Assembly: GCA_902388545.1 (NCBI GenBank)
Contig: CABMPS010000105.1
Span: forward strand, 1 to 6,932
DNA length: 6,932 nucleotides
Reading direction: 5' to 3'
From: an uncultured Collinsella sp.
GTDB taxonomy: Bacteria > Actinomycetota > Coriobacteriia > Coriobacteriales > Coriobacteriaceae
The position numbers and the translations under genes are program-made. Positions within the stretch are counted from its first letter, which is position 1. Each line of letters starts with the position of its first letter. Shown here one piece after another: positions 1 through 5,582 of the stretch. The notes under the pieces were generated by a model. It had not been told where the DNA came from. It searched no databases and saw only the letters and a list, made by a program, of their open reading frames with translations.

Positions 1-836
1 GGTACTGCAACGGAGACAAGGACGAGATCCTCGACAGCATGAAGGCGTATGCCGAGGTGTTCGAGTCCGCGTTCGACCCCGGCTACTGCGACGCGGACAT
101 CCCCTCCGCTCCCGGCGTCGAGCGCCTGAACGTGCTGATATTCGGCCTCAAGAACTCGACGCTCATCCCGTACGTGCTCTACGTTCGCAAGAACGCGGAG
201 TCTTCGGGCGAGGAATCCGAGGTCTTCGCCCTGCTTGAGAGCTACATCGTCCGCCGAACGCTGGTTCAGGCGACCACGAAGAACTACAACAGGCTGTTCA
301 CCTCGCTGATCCTGAACGAGGTGAAGGACGCGGAGACGCTGAGGAAGGCTCTTGAAGCAAACGAAGAGGCGACGACGTACATGCCCGGCGATGACGAGGT
401 TCGAAGGGCGTTCGAGGAATCGTGTCTGTACAACCTTCAGTCCAAGGGCGTTCTCTATCTGCTGGAAAGCGCCATTCGCCCAGGCATGAGCAGCACGGCC
501 CTGCTCGGGTTCAACCAGTACACCCTCGAGCACATGATGCCCAAGAAGTGGCGCAACAAATGGGGAGCCCTCGACGATGAGGCTGCCACGCGAAGGGACA
601 GGAAGCTCCTCACGCTCGGCAACCTCGCCATCATCACGCATTCGCTCAACGCCTCCATCCGCGATGCCGATTGGCCCACCAAGAAGCAGGGAAAGGGATA
701 CAAGGACGGTCTTGCCCTCTGCGCCGCCGGCCTTGCGACCATGGCCGGCGCCCTGGAGAAGGAGTCTTGGGACGAGGGCGATATCGCCGATCGCGCCGAA
801 TGGCTTGCGGACAAGGCGTTGGAGGTCTGGCGTTAA
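1..836 (+). CDS. GmrSD-like (DUF262/DUF1524) restriction endonuclease, C-terminal part
   Basis: Partial gene: the frame is open from base 3 to the left edge, so the Met at base 39 is probably internal. The visible 277 residues match the C-terminal half of GmrSD-type proteins. Numbered from the Met at 39, an LEHMMP motif (H165, P168) is followed by LGNLAIITHSLN (N195, N204) and K215. This is the usual order of the DUF1524 His-Me-finger nuclease core. A W-rich helical tail (243-265) also fits. The N-terminal DUF262 NTPase/ParB-like domain would lie outside the window. Family members (GmrSD, BrxU, SspE) are DNA nucleases that restrict phage, several of them acting on modified DNA. The target of this one cannot be deduced here. 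The gene ends 3 bp before the stop of the convergent RHH gene and is probably cargo of the neighbouring integrative element. Other DUF1524 nucleases remain possible. Confidence 0.8.
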   Translation, partial: YCNGDKDEILDSMKAYAEVFESAFDPGYCDADIPSAPGVERLNVLIFGLKNSTLIPYVLYVRKNAESSGEESEVFALLESYIVRRTLVQATTKNYNRLFTSLILNEVKDAETLRKALEANEEATTYMPGDDEVRRAFEESCLYNLQSKGVLYLLESAIRPGMSSTALLGFNQYTLEHMMPKKWRNKWGALDDEAATRRDRKLLTLGNLAIITHSLNASIRDADWPTKKQGKGYKDGLALCAAGLATMAGALEKESWDEGDIADRAEWLADKALEVWR

Positions 837-839
837 ACC

Positions 840-1265
840 TTACATGCGCCCCATCTCGAAGATGCTTGCGGTGTCGGAGCCCGCATCCATGACGGATGTT
901 GTCGGCTCTTCCAAATGCGAGGTTTGCGGTGGCGCTTCCGTCACTGGTGCCTCAACCCCCTCGCCGAGCGCCAGGAAGAACCTCATCACGAGCTCGATCC
1001 TCTGCTGCAGGGACTCGCTCAGCTCGCCGTAGGAGGCCGCCAGCCGTACTTCCTTGGACAACTCCGCCATCGAGTCCTTCAACGCCTTCTGCACGCTTAC
1101 AGAGGGCCTCACCTCGACCTGGGTATCGGTGAGCTTGGCGATGATGTAGTCCTGCCTGCTCATGCCGCTCCAGGCTGCCATCTCGCATATGAGCTTGTGC
1201 TCCTCGGGCGTGCAGCGAAACGCCATCGTCTTGCTGCGCTTGCGGGCGCTGTTCTCGCACGGCAT
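840..1265 (-). CDS. Ribbon-helix-helix DNA-binding protein, MobC/relaxosome-like
   Basis: 141-aa protein. Residues 10-50 (RSKTMAFRCTPEEHKLICEM, then WSGMSRQDYIIAKL) have the pattern of RHH proteins linked to plasmid and ICE mobilisation: a basic beta strand, a 'TPEE' helix start, then 'SGMSRQDYI'. Residues 60-105 are predicted helical. The tail (106-141) is Pro/Thr/Ser-rich and looks disordered. The start is chosen because GAGGGGG lies 8 nt upstream, inside the last codons and stop of the integrase gene, whose TAA ends 5 bp before this ATG. Translation is therefore probably coupled to the integrase. A longer in-frame extension upstream is rejected because it overlaps the integrase and has a composition unlike the rest. 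Known RHH accessory proteins bind oriT and help a relaxase. No relaxase is visible, so a role in excision or regulation is equally possible. Confidence 0.75.
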   Translation of the reverse strand: MPCENSARKRSKTMAFRCTPEEHKLICEMAAWSGMSRQDYIIAKLTDTQVEVRPSVSVQKALKDSMAELSKEVRLAASYGELSESLQQRIELVMRFFLALGEGVEAPVTEAPPQTSHLEEPTTSVMDAGSDTASIFEMGRM

Positions 1266-1270
1266 CTTGC

Positions 1271-2341
1271 TTACCCCCTCGCTCCATCGAGCGCGGCGGC
1301 CATCTCGTCCTGCTTCGTGGGGAACAGGTGCGCGTAGCGGTAGGTGATGTCCACCGCCTCGTGGCCCATGCGCTCGGCGATGGCCAGCGCGGAGAAGCCC
1401 ATCTCGATCAGCAGGCTCACGTGGCTGTGGCGTATGTCGTGTATGCGGATGCGCTTCACGCCCGACGCCTTGCACCCGCGCTCCATCTCGTGGGCCAGGA
1501 AGTGCTTGGTCACGGCGAACAGGCGCTCGTCGGGGGCGACGTCGTCGCGCATCTCGATGAAGTCCGCCATCTCGTCGCGAAGGAAGGCGGGCATGACGAT
1601 CGTGCGCACGGACTTGGGCGTCTTGGGGTCGGTCACGGTGTCCACGCCGTGGAGGCTCTGGTACGACTTGTTGATGCGCAGCCGCGAGCTATCCAGCATG
1701 AAGTCGGACGGCGTGAGCGCCAGGAGCTCGCCGCAGCGTATGCCCGTCCAGTACAGCAGCTCGAAGGCGTGGAACGACAGCGGCTTGTCCATGACCGCCT
1801 CGCTGAACCTCAGGTACTCGTCCTTGGTCCAGAACTGCATCTCGCCGCCCTTCTTCGAGCCTATCTTGTCGACCCTGCGCACCGGGTTGTCGGTGAGGCC
1901 GTAGTAGCGCTCGGCGTGGTTGAAGATGGCGTTCAGTTGGTTGTTCACCGTGCGCAGGTACGTCGGCGCCCAGGGCTTCCCGTCGGCGTCCCGGTGCTCG
2001 GTGAGCTCGTTTTGCCACCTGATGAGGTCGATCGGCCTCACGTCGCACATGCGCATGTCTCCGAAGAACGGCACGAGCTTGTCGTTGATGATGTACTCCT
2101 TGGTGATCCACGTGTGCTCGCGTACGCGCGGCTTCACCTCGGAGGCGTACACCTCGACGAACTCGGAGAACGTCATGTCCATGGCCCCGCCGTTAAGGCT
2201 CTTGAACTGGCTCTCCCACACTGCGGCCTCCACCTCGGAGGAGAAGCCGCGCTTCGTCTTGTGGCGCTTCGAGCCGCGGGCGTCGCGGTAGTAGCACTGC
2301 ACGTAGAACGTGCCGTTGTTGCCATCCTTGTACACGGGCAT
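1271..2341 (-). CDS. int: Tyrosine recombinase/integrase of a mobile element
   Basis: 356-aa phage/ICE-type integrase, full length. Residues 3-50 form an AP2-like arm-binding domain (YYRDARGSKRHKTKRGF, then an alpha helix). Residues 55-147 match the SAM-like core-binding domain. Residues 170-345 are the catalytic domain. The catalytic set is complete: R202 (TGIRCGEL), K240 (PKTPKS), H301 and R304 (HDIRHSH), H327 (MGHEAV) and nucleophile Y336 (RYAHLFP). It should integrate and excise the island by cutting short att cores. An arm-binding domain implies repeated arm sites near att, which fits the repeats at 3188-3624. The start ATG follows the excisionase-gene TGA by one base (TGACATG). Its Shine-Dalgarno, GGAGGT, lies 8 nt upstream within that gene, so translation is likely coupled. 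The guaA 3' end as target is inferred from position. Confidence 0.95.
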   Translation of the reverse strand: MPVYKDGNNGTFYVQCYYRDARGSKRHKTKRGFSSEVEAAVWESQFKSLNGGAMDMTFSEFVEVYASEVKPRVREHTWITKEYIINDKLVPFFGDMRMCDVRPIDLIRWQNELTEHRDADGKPWAPTYLRTVNNQLNAIFNHAERYYGLTDNPVRRVDKIGSKKGGEMQFWTKDEYLRFSEAVMDKPLSFHAFELLYWTGIRCGELLALTPSDFMLDSSRLRINKSYQSLHGVDTVTDPKTPKSVRTIVMPAFLRDEMADFIEMRDDVAPDERLFAVTKHFLAHEMERGCKASGVKRIRIHDIRHSHVSLLIEMGFSALAIAERMGHEAVDITYRYAHLFPTKQDEMAAALDGARG

Positions 2342-2342
2342 G

Positions 2343-2546
2343 TCAGTCCACCTCCGGGAAGTACAGGGCGTCGAAGACGTCGCTCCGGACGCGTCCGCGG
2401 ATAACCACGCGCCCGCGCGCCTCCTGCTCGGCGTTTATCTTCCTGATCACCTCGTAGGCGCTGCCTTTCTTGATCCTCAGCAGCTCCGCGACCTCGTCGG
2501 CGTCCAGCATGTGCGGCCTCGGCGTCTTCGCCACCTTCTCGTCCAT
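2343..2546 (-). CDS. xis: Excisionase-like winged-helix/HTH protein
   Basis: Small 67-aa protein with a MerR/Xis-type helix-turn-helix. 'MLDADEVAELLRIKKGSAYE' is followed by 'VIRKINAEQEARGRVVIRGR' and an aromatic end (FDALYFPEVD), the layout of helix-turn-helix domain proteins encoded just before integrases in Gram-positive elements. Such proteins act as recombination directionality factors, bending att DNA to favour excision. I chose ATG at 2546 because GGAGGA lies directly upstream. A TTG at 2561 would add five residues but would put that Shine-Dalgarno inside the coding region. The gene is first in the minus-strand operon, separated from int by one base. Transcription probably starts near 2586 from the predicted promoter at 2593-2621. 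An excisionase role rests on position and fold; a transcriptional regulator is the alternative. Confidence 0.75.
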   Translation of the reverse strand: MDEKVAKTPRPHMLDADEVAELLRIKKGSAYEVIRKINAEQEARGRVVIRGRVRSDVFDALYFPEVD

Positions 2547-2563
2547 GGCTCCTCCAATCAATG

Positions 2564-2581
2564 GCGTACGAATACGTACGG
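2564..2581. promoter_or_regulatory. Operator-like site 1, GTAC-N6-GTAC
   Basis: GCGTACGAATACGTACGG: two GTAC half-sites at 2566 and 2576, 10 bp (one helical turn) apart. It matches site 3 at 14 of 18 positions. It lies just downstream of the predicted xis transcription start, where a bound protein could act as a roadblock. The likely binder is the divergent XRE regulator (inference). Confidence 0.55.
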
Positions 2582-2607
2582 TTTACAGATTCAGAGTAAA
2601 CGTACGT
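2574..2607. repeat. Imperfect inverted repeat in the xis/xre switch
   Basis: Left arm ACGTACGGTTTAC (2574-2586) and right arm GTAAACGTACGT (2596-2607) pair except for one extra G, around a 9-bp centre. It links operator-like sites 1 and 2, and the GTTTAC/GTAAAC portion may be a separate half-site. It may serve cooperative regulator binding or a hairpin in the xis leader. Confidence 0.5.
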
Positions 2608-2621
2608 ATCTGTACTGTCAA
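2593..2621 (-). promoter_or_regulatory. Predicted promoter of the xis-int-RHH operon
   Basis: Reading the minus strand, a perfect -35 TTGACA (2621-2616) is followed by a 17-bp spacer and TACTCT (2598-2593), which keeps the three most conserved -10 positions (T, A and the final T). It gives a leader of about 40 nt before the ATG at 2546. The GTAC operator at 2600-2617 fills the spacer, so a bound repressor would exclude RNA polymerase. Confidence 0.5.
2600..2617. promoter_or_regulatory. Operator-like site 2, GTAC-N6-GTAC
   Basis: ACGTACGTATCTGTACTG: GTAC half-sites at 2602 and 2612, the same 10-bp spacing as sites 1 and 3. It sits between the predicted -35 and -10 of the minus-strand xis promoter. 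Confidence 0.55.
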
Positions 2622-2626
2622 TAGAA

Positions 2627-2655
2627 TTGCGTACATTTACGTACGCTGATAAGAT
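2627..2655 (+). promoter_or_regulatory. Predicted promoter of the xre regulator gene
   Basis: TTGCGT (2627-2632), a 17-bp spacer and TAAGAT (2650-2655, four of six consensus positions). The expected start near 2662 gives a leader of about 25 nt before the ATG at 2687. Operator-like site 3 occupies the spacer. Confidence 0.45.
2629..2646. promoter_or_regulatory. Operator-like site 3, GTAC-N6-GTAC
   Basis: GCGTACATTTACGTACGC: GTAC half-sites at 2631 and 2641 within perfect 6-bp inverted arms (GCGTAC and GTACGC, 6-bp spacer). It overlaps the -35/-10 spacer of the predicted xre promoter, which suggests autoregulation. Confidence 0.6.
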
Positions 2656-2686
2656 GTGCTGATACGTAATTCCAGGAGGAGGGCGC

Positions 2687-3100
2687 ATGTCCGTAGGCAA
2701 AAACATAAGGCGGTACCGCAAGTCGCGCGGCATGACGCAGGCTCAACTCGCCGAGGCCGTCGGCCTGACCGAGGGGGCCGTGCGCCACTACGAGAGCGGC
2801 ATCCGCGCCGTCAAGCCCGAGCTGCTCGAGTCCATCTCCGCGGCGCTCGGCGTGTCCGTCAACGCCCTCAAGGACTATGGCGTCGAGACCGCGGGCGACC
2901 TCATGTCGCTGCTCGTGCGGCTCGAGGACTCGTTCGGCATCGTTCCCTCCGCCGACGGCACGGGCCTCTCCCTGAACCCCAAGGCTCCGCACGCGCCCAA
3001 AGCCGCGACGGCGATCGAGCTGTGGGCAGAGAAGCGCGCGCAGCTCGAGAACGGCGAGATCGACGCCGACGAATACGAGGACTGGAAAGCCTCGCTGTAG
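2687..3100 (+). CDS. XRE-family regulator of the integrative element
   Basis: 137-aa protein. Residues 5-62 form a Cro/C1-type HTH (KNIRRYRKSRGMTQAQLAEA, then VGLTEGAVRHYESG). Residues 75-100 are a small linker domain. The C-terminus (108-137, IELWAEKRAQLENGEIDADE then YEDWKASL) is an acidic W/Y-containing helix common in XRE proteins of Gram-positive mobile elements. The start is supported by AGGAGG seven nt upstream. The gene diverges from xis-int-RHH, and the shared region holds three GTAC-N6-GTAC sites, two of them over predicted promoters. It is therefore probably the element's repressor, controlling both its own gene and excision. No protease or peptide-binding domain is visible, so the inducing signal is unknown. 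Confidence 0.88.
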   Translation: MSVGKNIRRYRKSRGMTQAQLAEAVGLTEGAVRHYESGIRAVKPELLESISAALGVSVNALKDYGVETAGDLMSLLVRLEDSFGIVPSADGTGLSLNPKAPHAPKAATAIELWAEKRAQLENGEIDADEYEDWKASL

Positions 3101-3150
3101 CGGCTCCCCGCATTTCGCAACCAGCGCAACCGAATCAGGACGCCAAGCTA

Positions 3151-3172
3151 GGCGGTGAGCGCCGCTCACGCC
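3151..3172. repeat. Hairpin downstream of xre
   Basis: GGCGGTGAGC and GCTCACGCC can pair with one bulged G around a short GCC loop. A T5 run follows only 13 nt later (3186-3190), so it is a poor intrinsic terminator but could slow or end xre transcription. A structured recombination or oriT site is the other option. Confidence 0.4.
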
Positions 3173-3180
3173 TGCGTATG

Positions 3181-3398
3181 TTGAGTTTTTACTCCCCATT
3201 GCATGCAAAGGCATTTTCGGCGCACCTGGGGAGTAAATGACGCGGTGGCTTACATGGCGGCACACGGCGGTACCCCGCGGCATTTCCCCTGATTACTCCC
3301 GCTTTCCTTGAGACGGTGAGATTCTTTACTCCCCATTAACGACCTGGGAAAACGCCGCACAGAGACCGTCAAAAGGCCTATTGAGTTCGATTTGAGTT
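3181..3398 (+). repeat. TTGAGTT direct repeats
   Basis: TTGAGTT at 3181-3187, 3381-3387 and 3392-3398. The last two are 11 bp apart, so they face the same side of the helix, a pattern often seen for Xis-type proteins. The function is not known. Confidence 0.35.
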
Positions 3399-3624
3399 TC
3401 AAAGGACCTAAAACGGCCCCTTTTCGTTCTCGGGGACAAAAATCGCGCGTCTACTCACTCGGGATAAATCCTTACTCCCATTCCTCCGAATACCGCCCCG
3501 TGCCTTGCCGTCTCGAAACACGGGGAGTAAATCGCGAAATTGCAGGTGAAAGGGAGTAAATAGCCAAAGAAAAAGCCTCCGTTCCGACGCGGGAACAGAG
3601 GCTCGATAATCGGATTTACTCACC
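3188..3624. repeat. Dispersed repeat family GGGGAGTAAA, both orientations
   Basis: Copies read as TTTACTCCC(C) at 3188-3197, 3325-3334, 3292-3300 (ATTACTCCC) and 3471-3480 (CTTACTCCCA). Copies read as (G)GGGAGTAAA at 3228-3237, 3522-3531 and 3551-3560. Degenerate copies are CTACTCAC at 3451 and TTTACTCACC at 3615. Several extend to AAT on one or both sides. By simple base expectation a 6-mer such as GGGAGT should occur less than once in 600 bp counting both strands, but seven are present. The guaA end (GGGAGTAG, minus strand, 3726-3719) matches the core. They are probably integrase arm sites; replication iterons are an alternative. Confidence 0.7.
3563..3602 (-). terminator. Intrinsic terminator downstream of guaA
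   Basis: GCCTCCGTTCC (3575-3585) pairs with GGAACAGAGGC (3592-3602) with a single C:A mismatch and a 6-nt loop. On the minus strand the hairpin is followed by TTTTTCTTT. It lies about 115 bp past the guaA stop and would stop leftward transcription before it meets the convergent xre transcript. It sits between GGGAGTAAA repeats, so it may be island DNA rather than the original guaA terminator. Confidence 0.75.
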
Positions 3625-3690
3625 AATGTCGCTGGCGGCTTTGCCGTGACTCTCGTACAAAACGAAACTCAGCAGCACAGTGCGGCACTC

Positions 3691-3713
3691 AAAAATACAG
3701 GTCAGAACCCTGT
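3691..3713 (-). terminator. Weak terminator-like hairpin next to guaA stop
   Basis: On the minus strand ACAGG and CCTGT (five pairs, 7-nt loop) are followed by A and five Ts. The stem is short, so it would be a weak terminator. It lies only 4 bp beyond the guaA stop codon. Confidence 0.35.
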
Positions 3714-3715
3714 CA

Positions 3716-3734
3716 GACTACTCCCACTCAATCG
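3716..3734 (-). other. Putative attachment site at guaA 3' end
   Basis: The last guaA codons read ATTGAGTGGGAGTAG on the minus strand. The guaA 3' end is a known insertion target for islands and ICEs, and here a complete int/xis module lies directly downstream. The site at 3473-3483 (TACTCCCATTC) matches 10 of 11 bases of TACTCCCACTC at the guaA end. The second att copy would lie left of the window, so the core cannot be defined here. Confidence 0.45.
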
Positions 3735-5316
3735 TCGCAGGCGGCTTGGACGTGATGTCGTAGCACACGCGGTTGGCGCCGGGAACCTCGGCCACGATGC
3801 GGCCGGAGATGCGGGCCAGGACGTCGTAGGGCAGCTTGGCCCAGTCGGCGGTCATGGCATCGCTGGACTCGACGGCACGCAGGATAATTGGGCGCTGGTA
3901 GGTGCGCTCGTCGCCCATAACGCCGACGGACTTAATGTCGGGCAGGACGGCGAAATACTGCCAGCAGCTATGCTCGGAGTTGCGCTCGCCGGTCTGCTCA
4001 AACAGACGCTGGTTATAGGCGTCGAGCTCCTCGCGCACGATGGCGTCGGCATTCTTGAGGATCTCGAGCTTCTCCTTGTCGACCGCACCGATGATGCGGA
4101 TGGCCAGACCCGGGCCCGGGAAAGGCTGGCGGAACACGATATGACCCGGCAGACCGAGCGCCAGACCAAGCGCGCGGACCTCGTCCTTAAAGAAGTGGTC
4201 GAGCGGCTCAATAAGGTCGAAGTGCACGCCCTCGGGGAACGGGATCAGATTGTGATGGCTCTTGATGGTAGCCGTCTTGCCGCCCGTCTTGCGAGCGCCG
4301 GACTCAATGATGTCGGGGTAGATGGTGCCCTGAGCCAAGTACTTGACCGGCTTGCCATCGGTCTCGAGCTGCTGCGCCACGGCGAAGAACTCTTTCCAGA
4401 ACTGCGTACCGATGATGCGGCGCTTCTCCTCGGGCTCGGTCACGCCGGCCAGAAGCTCGGCATAACGGTCCTCGGCGTGGACGTGGATAAAGTCGACGTC
4501 AAACTGCTTGGTGAAGACCTCCTCCACCTGCTCGGGCTCGCCCTTGCGCAGCAGGCCGTGGTTGATGAACACGCAGGTCATCTGCTTGCCCACGGCGCGA
4601 GCGCCCAGCGCAGCCACGACGGAGGAGTCGACGCCGCCGGACAGGGCCAGAATCACGCGGTCGTCGCCGACCTTCTCGCGGAACTCGGCTGTCATGGTCT
4701 CGACCAGGTTATCCATGCTCCAGTTGGGCTCCAGGCCGCAGATCTCAAACAGAAAGTTGCTCAGCAGCTGCTGACCGTACTCGGAGTGCTTGACCTCGGG
4801 GTGGAACTGCGTGGTGAAGATCTTGCGCTCGACGCACTCCATGGCGGCAACCGGGCACACGTCGGTGCTGGCGGTAACGGTAAAGCCCTCGGGCACCTCG
4901 GACACGGCGTCGCGGTGGCTCATCCACACGGTCTGCTCCATAGGCGTGGAGTTAAAGAGCTTGGCGCCGGCCGTACGCGTGATGGTGGCGCGGCCGTATT
5001 CGCCCACCTCGGAGTGACCGACCTTGCCGCCGAGCGTCACGGCCGTGATCTGATGGCCGTAGCAAAAGCCCAGAACGGGAAGGCCCAGGTCAAAGATGGC
5101 GGGATCGATGGACGGAGCGTCCTCGGCATACACAGAAGCCGGGCCGCCAGAGAGGATGAGCGCAGAGGCGTTCATTTCGCGAATCTCATCGGCCGAGATG
5201 TCGCAGGGAACGATCTCGGAATACACGTTGAGGTCGCGGACGCGACGGGCAATGAGCTGACCGTACTGCGCACCAAAGTCGAGTACGAGGACCTTTGCGG
5301 AAGCCTTTTGATCCAT
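3718..5316 (-). CDS. guaA: GMP synthase (glutamine-hydrolysing)
   Basis: 532-aa cytoplasmic enzyme, close to the usual length of about 525, converting XMP, ATP and glutamine to GMP in purine biosynthesis. The N-terminal class I amidotransferase domain (about 8-200) has nucleophile C85 (GFCYGHQ) and partners H172/E174 (FHPE). The ATP-pyrophosphatase domain follows, with P-loop LSGGVDSS (225-232). The C-terminal dimerisation domain carries QPFPGPGLAIRIIG (397-410) and the conserved end KPPATIEWE. All key residues are present. GAGGGGG sits 6 nt upstream of the ATG. No purine riboswitch is evident in the leader. A TATAAC on the minus strand (5397-5392) could be a -10 box, but I see no good -35. 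The gene is intact despite the adjacent island; insertion at the 3' end would restore the final codons. Confidence 0.98.
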   Translation of the reverse strand: MDQKASAKVLVLDFGAQYGQLIARRVRDLNVYSEIVPCDISADEIREMNASALILSGGPASVYAEDAPSIDPAIFDLGLPVLGFCYGHQITAVTLGGKVGHSEVGEYGRATITRTAGAKLFNSTPMEQTVWMSHRDAVSEVPEGFTVTASTDVCPVAAMECVERKIFTTQFHPEVKHSEYGQQLLSNFLFEICGLEPNWSMDNLVETMTAEFREKVGDDRVILALSGGVDSSVVAALGARAVGKQMTCVFINHGLLRKGEPEQVEEVFTKQFDVDFIHVHAEDRYAELLAGVTEPEEKRRIIGTQFWKEFFAVAQQLETDGKPVKYLAQGTIYPDIIESGARKTGGKTATIKSHHNLIPFPEGVHFDLIEPLDHFFKDEVRALGLALGLPGHIVFRQPFPGPGLAIRIIGAVDKEKLEILKNADAIVREELDAYNQRLFEQTGERNSEHSCWQYFAVLPDIKSVGVMGDERTYQRPIILRAVESSDAMTADWAKLPYDVLARISGRIVAEVPGANRVCYDITSKPPATIEWE

Positions 5317-5582
5317 GGTTTCCCCCTCTTGTTGGCGGGGAGCCTGTGCCCACCCGCGCGAATAAACGAAAACAGCTTACATAGTGTACACGTTATATGG
5401 GGTTTCTCGTCCCTCGCAGCCATCAGCGCACGGCAAACGCACGACCGGGGCCTATTTGACGGCAATTGAAGTGTTACCAAACGTTACAGATGATGTAATA
5501 CGTTTGAACATTGGACGCCCTGTGCCACAATACTGCCGAACGACTCCGCCTCTGCGGCGGCAAATACGATAGGAATACCAGC
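5317..5582. other. guaA/ansA divergent intergenic region
   Basis: 266 bp with both leaders. Minus-strand candidates for guaA are TATAAC (5397-5392) and the palindrome GTGTACAC at 5384-5391. A plus-strand candidate for ansA is TTGAAC (5504-5509), a 16-bp spacer and CACAAT (5526-5531). None is strong. No riboswitch or small gene was recognised. Confidence 0.35.
5478..5506. promoter_or_regulatory. Imperfect 29-bp palindrome, likely operator upstream of ansA
   Basis: CAAACGTTACA (5478-5488) and TGTAATACGTTTG (5494-5506) are inverted copies with two extra bases in the right arm, around gatga. The right arm contains TGTAAT (5494-5499), a five-of-six -10 match, and its end overlaps the TTGAAC -35 candidate. 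A regulator bound here could control ansA and perhaps guaA. Confidence 0.45.

Larger units (their letters stand above)
3101..3717. other. Gene-free region with dispersed repeats; putative att arm
   Basis: About 617 bp between the xre stop and the guaA stop in which I see no convincing gene. A 72-codon minus-strand frame at 3408-3626 has no family resemblance and runs through a terminator. The region holds GGGAGTA repeats, TTGAGTT repeats, a hairpin, a terminator and the sequence next to the guaA end. It looks more AT-rich than its flanks. Being at the edge of an integrase module, it most likely contains the arm of the attachment site. An origin (iterons) or oriT is an alternative. Confidence 0.5.

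Noticed and set aside
1266..1475. N-terminal extension of the RHH protein
   Set aside because: It would overlap the integrase by about 200 bp in a different frame, with His/Arg/Gly-rich shadow composition. The internal ATG at 1265 has its own Shine-Dalgarno.
1328..2404. 358-codon plus-strand frame opposite the integrase
   Set aside because: Antisense shadow: low-complexity Val/His/Leu/Ala-rich product, while the minus strand encodes an integrase with all catalytic residues.
2656..3240. 194-codon plus-strand frame overlapping xre in another frame
   Set aside because: Very Arg-rich out-of-frame product; the xre frame has a proper Shine-Dalgarno and HTH.
3188..3624. CRISPR array
   Set aside because: The repeats are about 10 bp, in both orientations and irregularly spaced, unlike CRISPR direct repeats.
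3408..3626. 72-codon minus-strand frame in the repeat region
   Set aside because: It runs through the terminator hairpin and three repeats, lacks a clear Shine-Dalgarno and has no family resemblance.
5317..5400. Purine riboswitch in the guaA leader
   Set aside because: I could not find the conserved three-way junction core sequences; only a short palindrome and weak promoter-like boxes are present.
3646..5469. 607-codon open frame on the plus strand opposite guaA
   Set aside because: It is antisense to a complete, motif-verified guaA. Long antisense frames are common in high-GC genes, and the product resembles no family.
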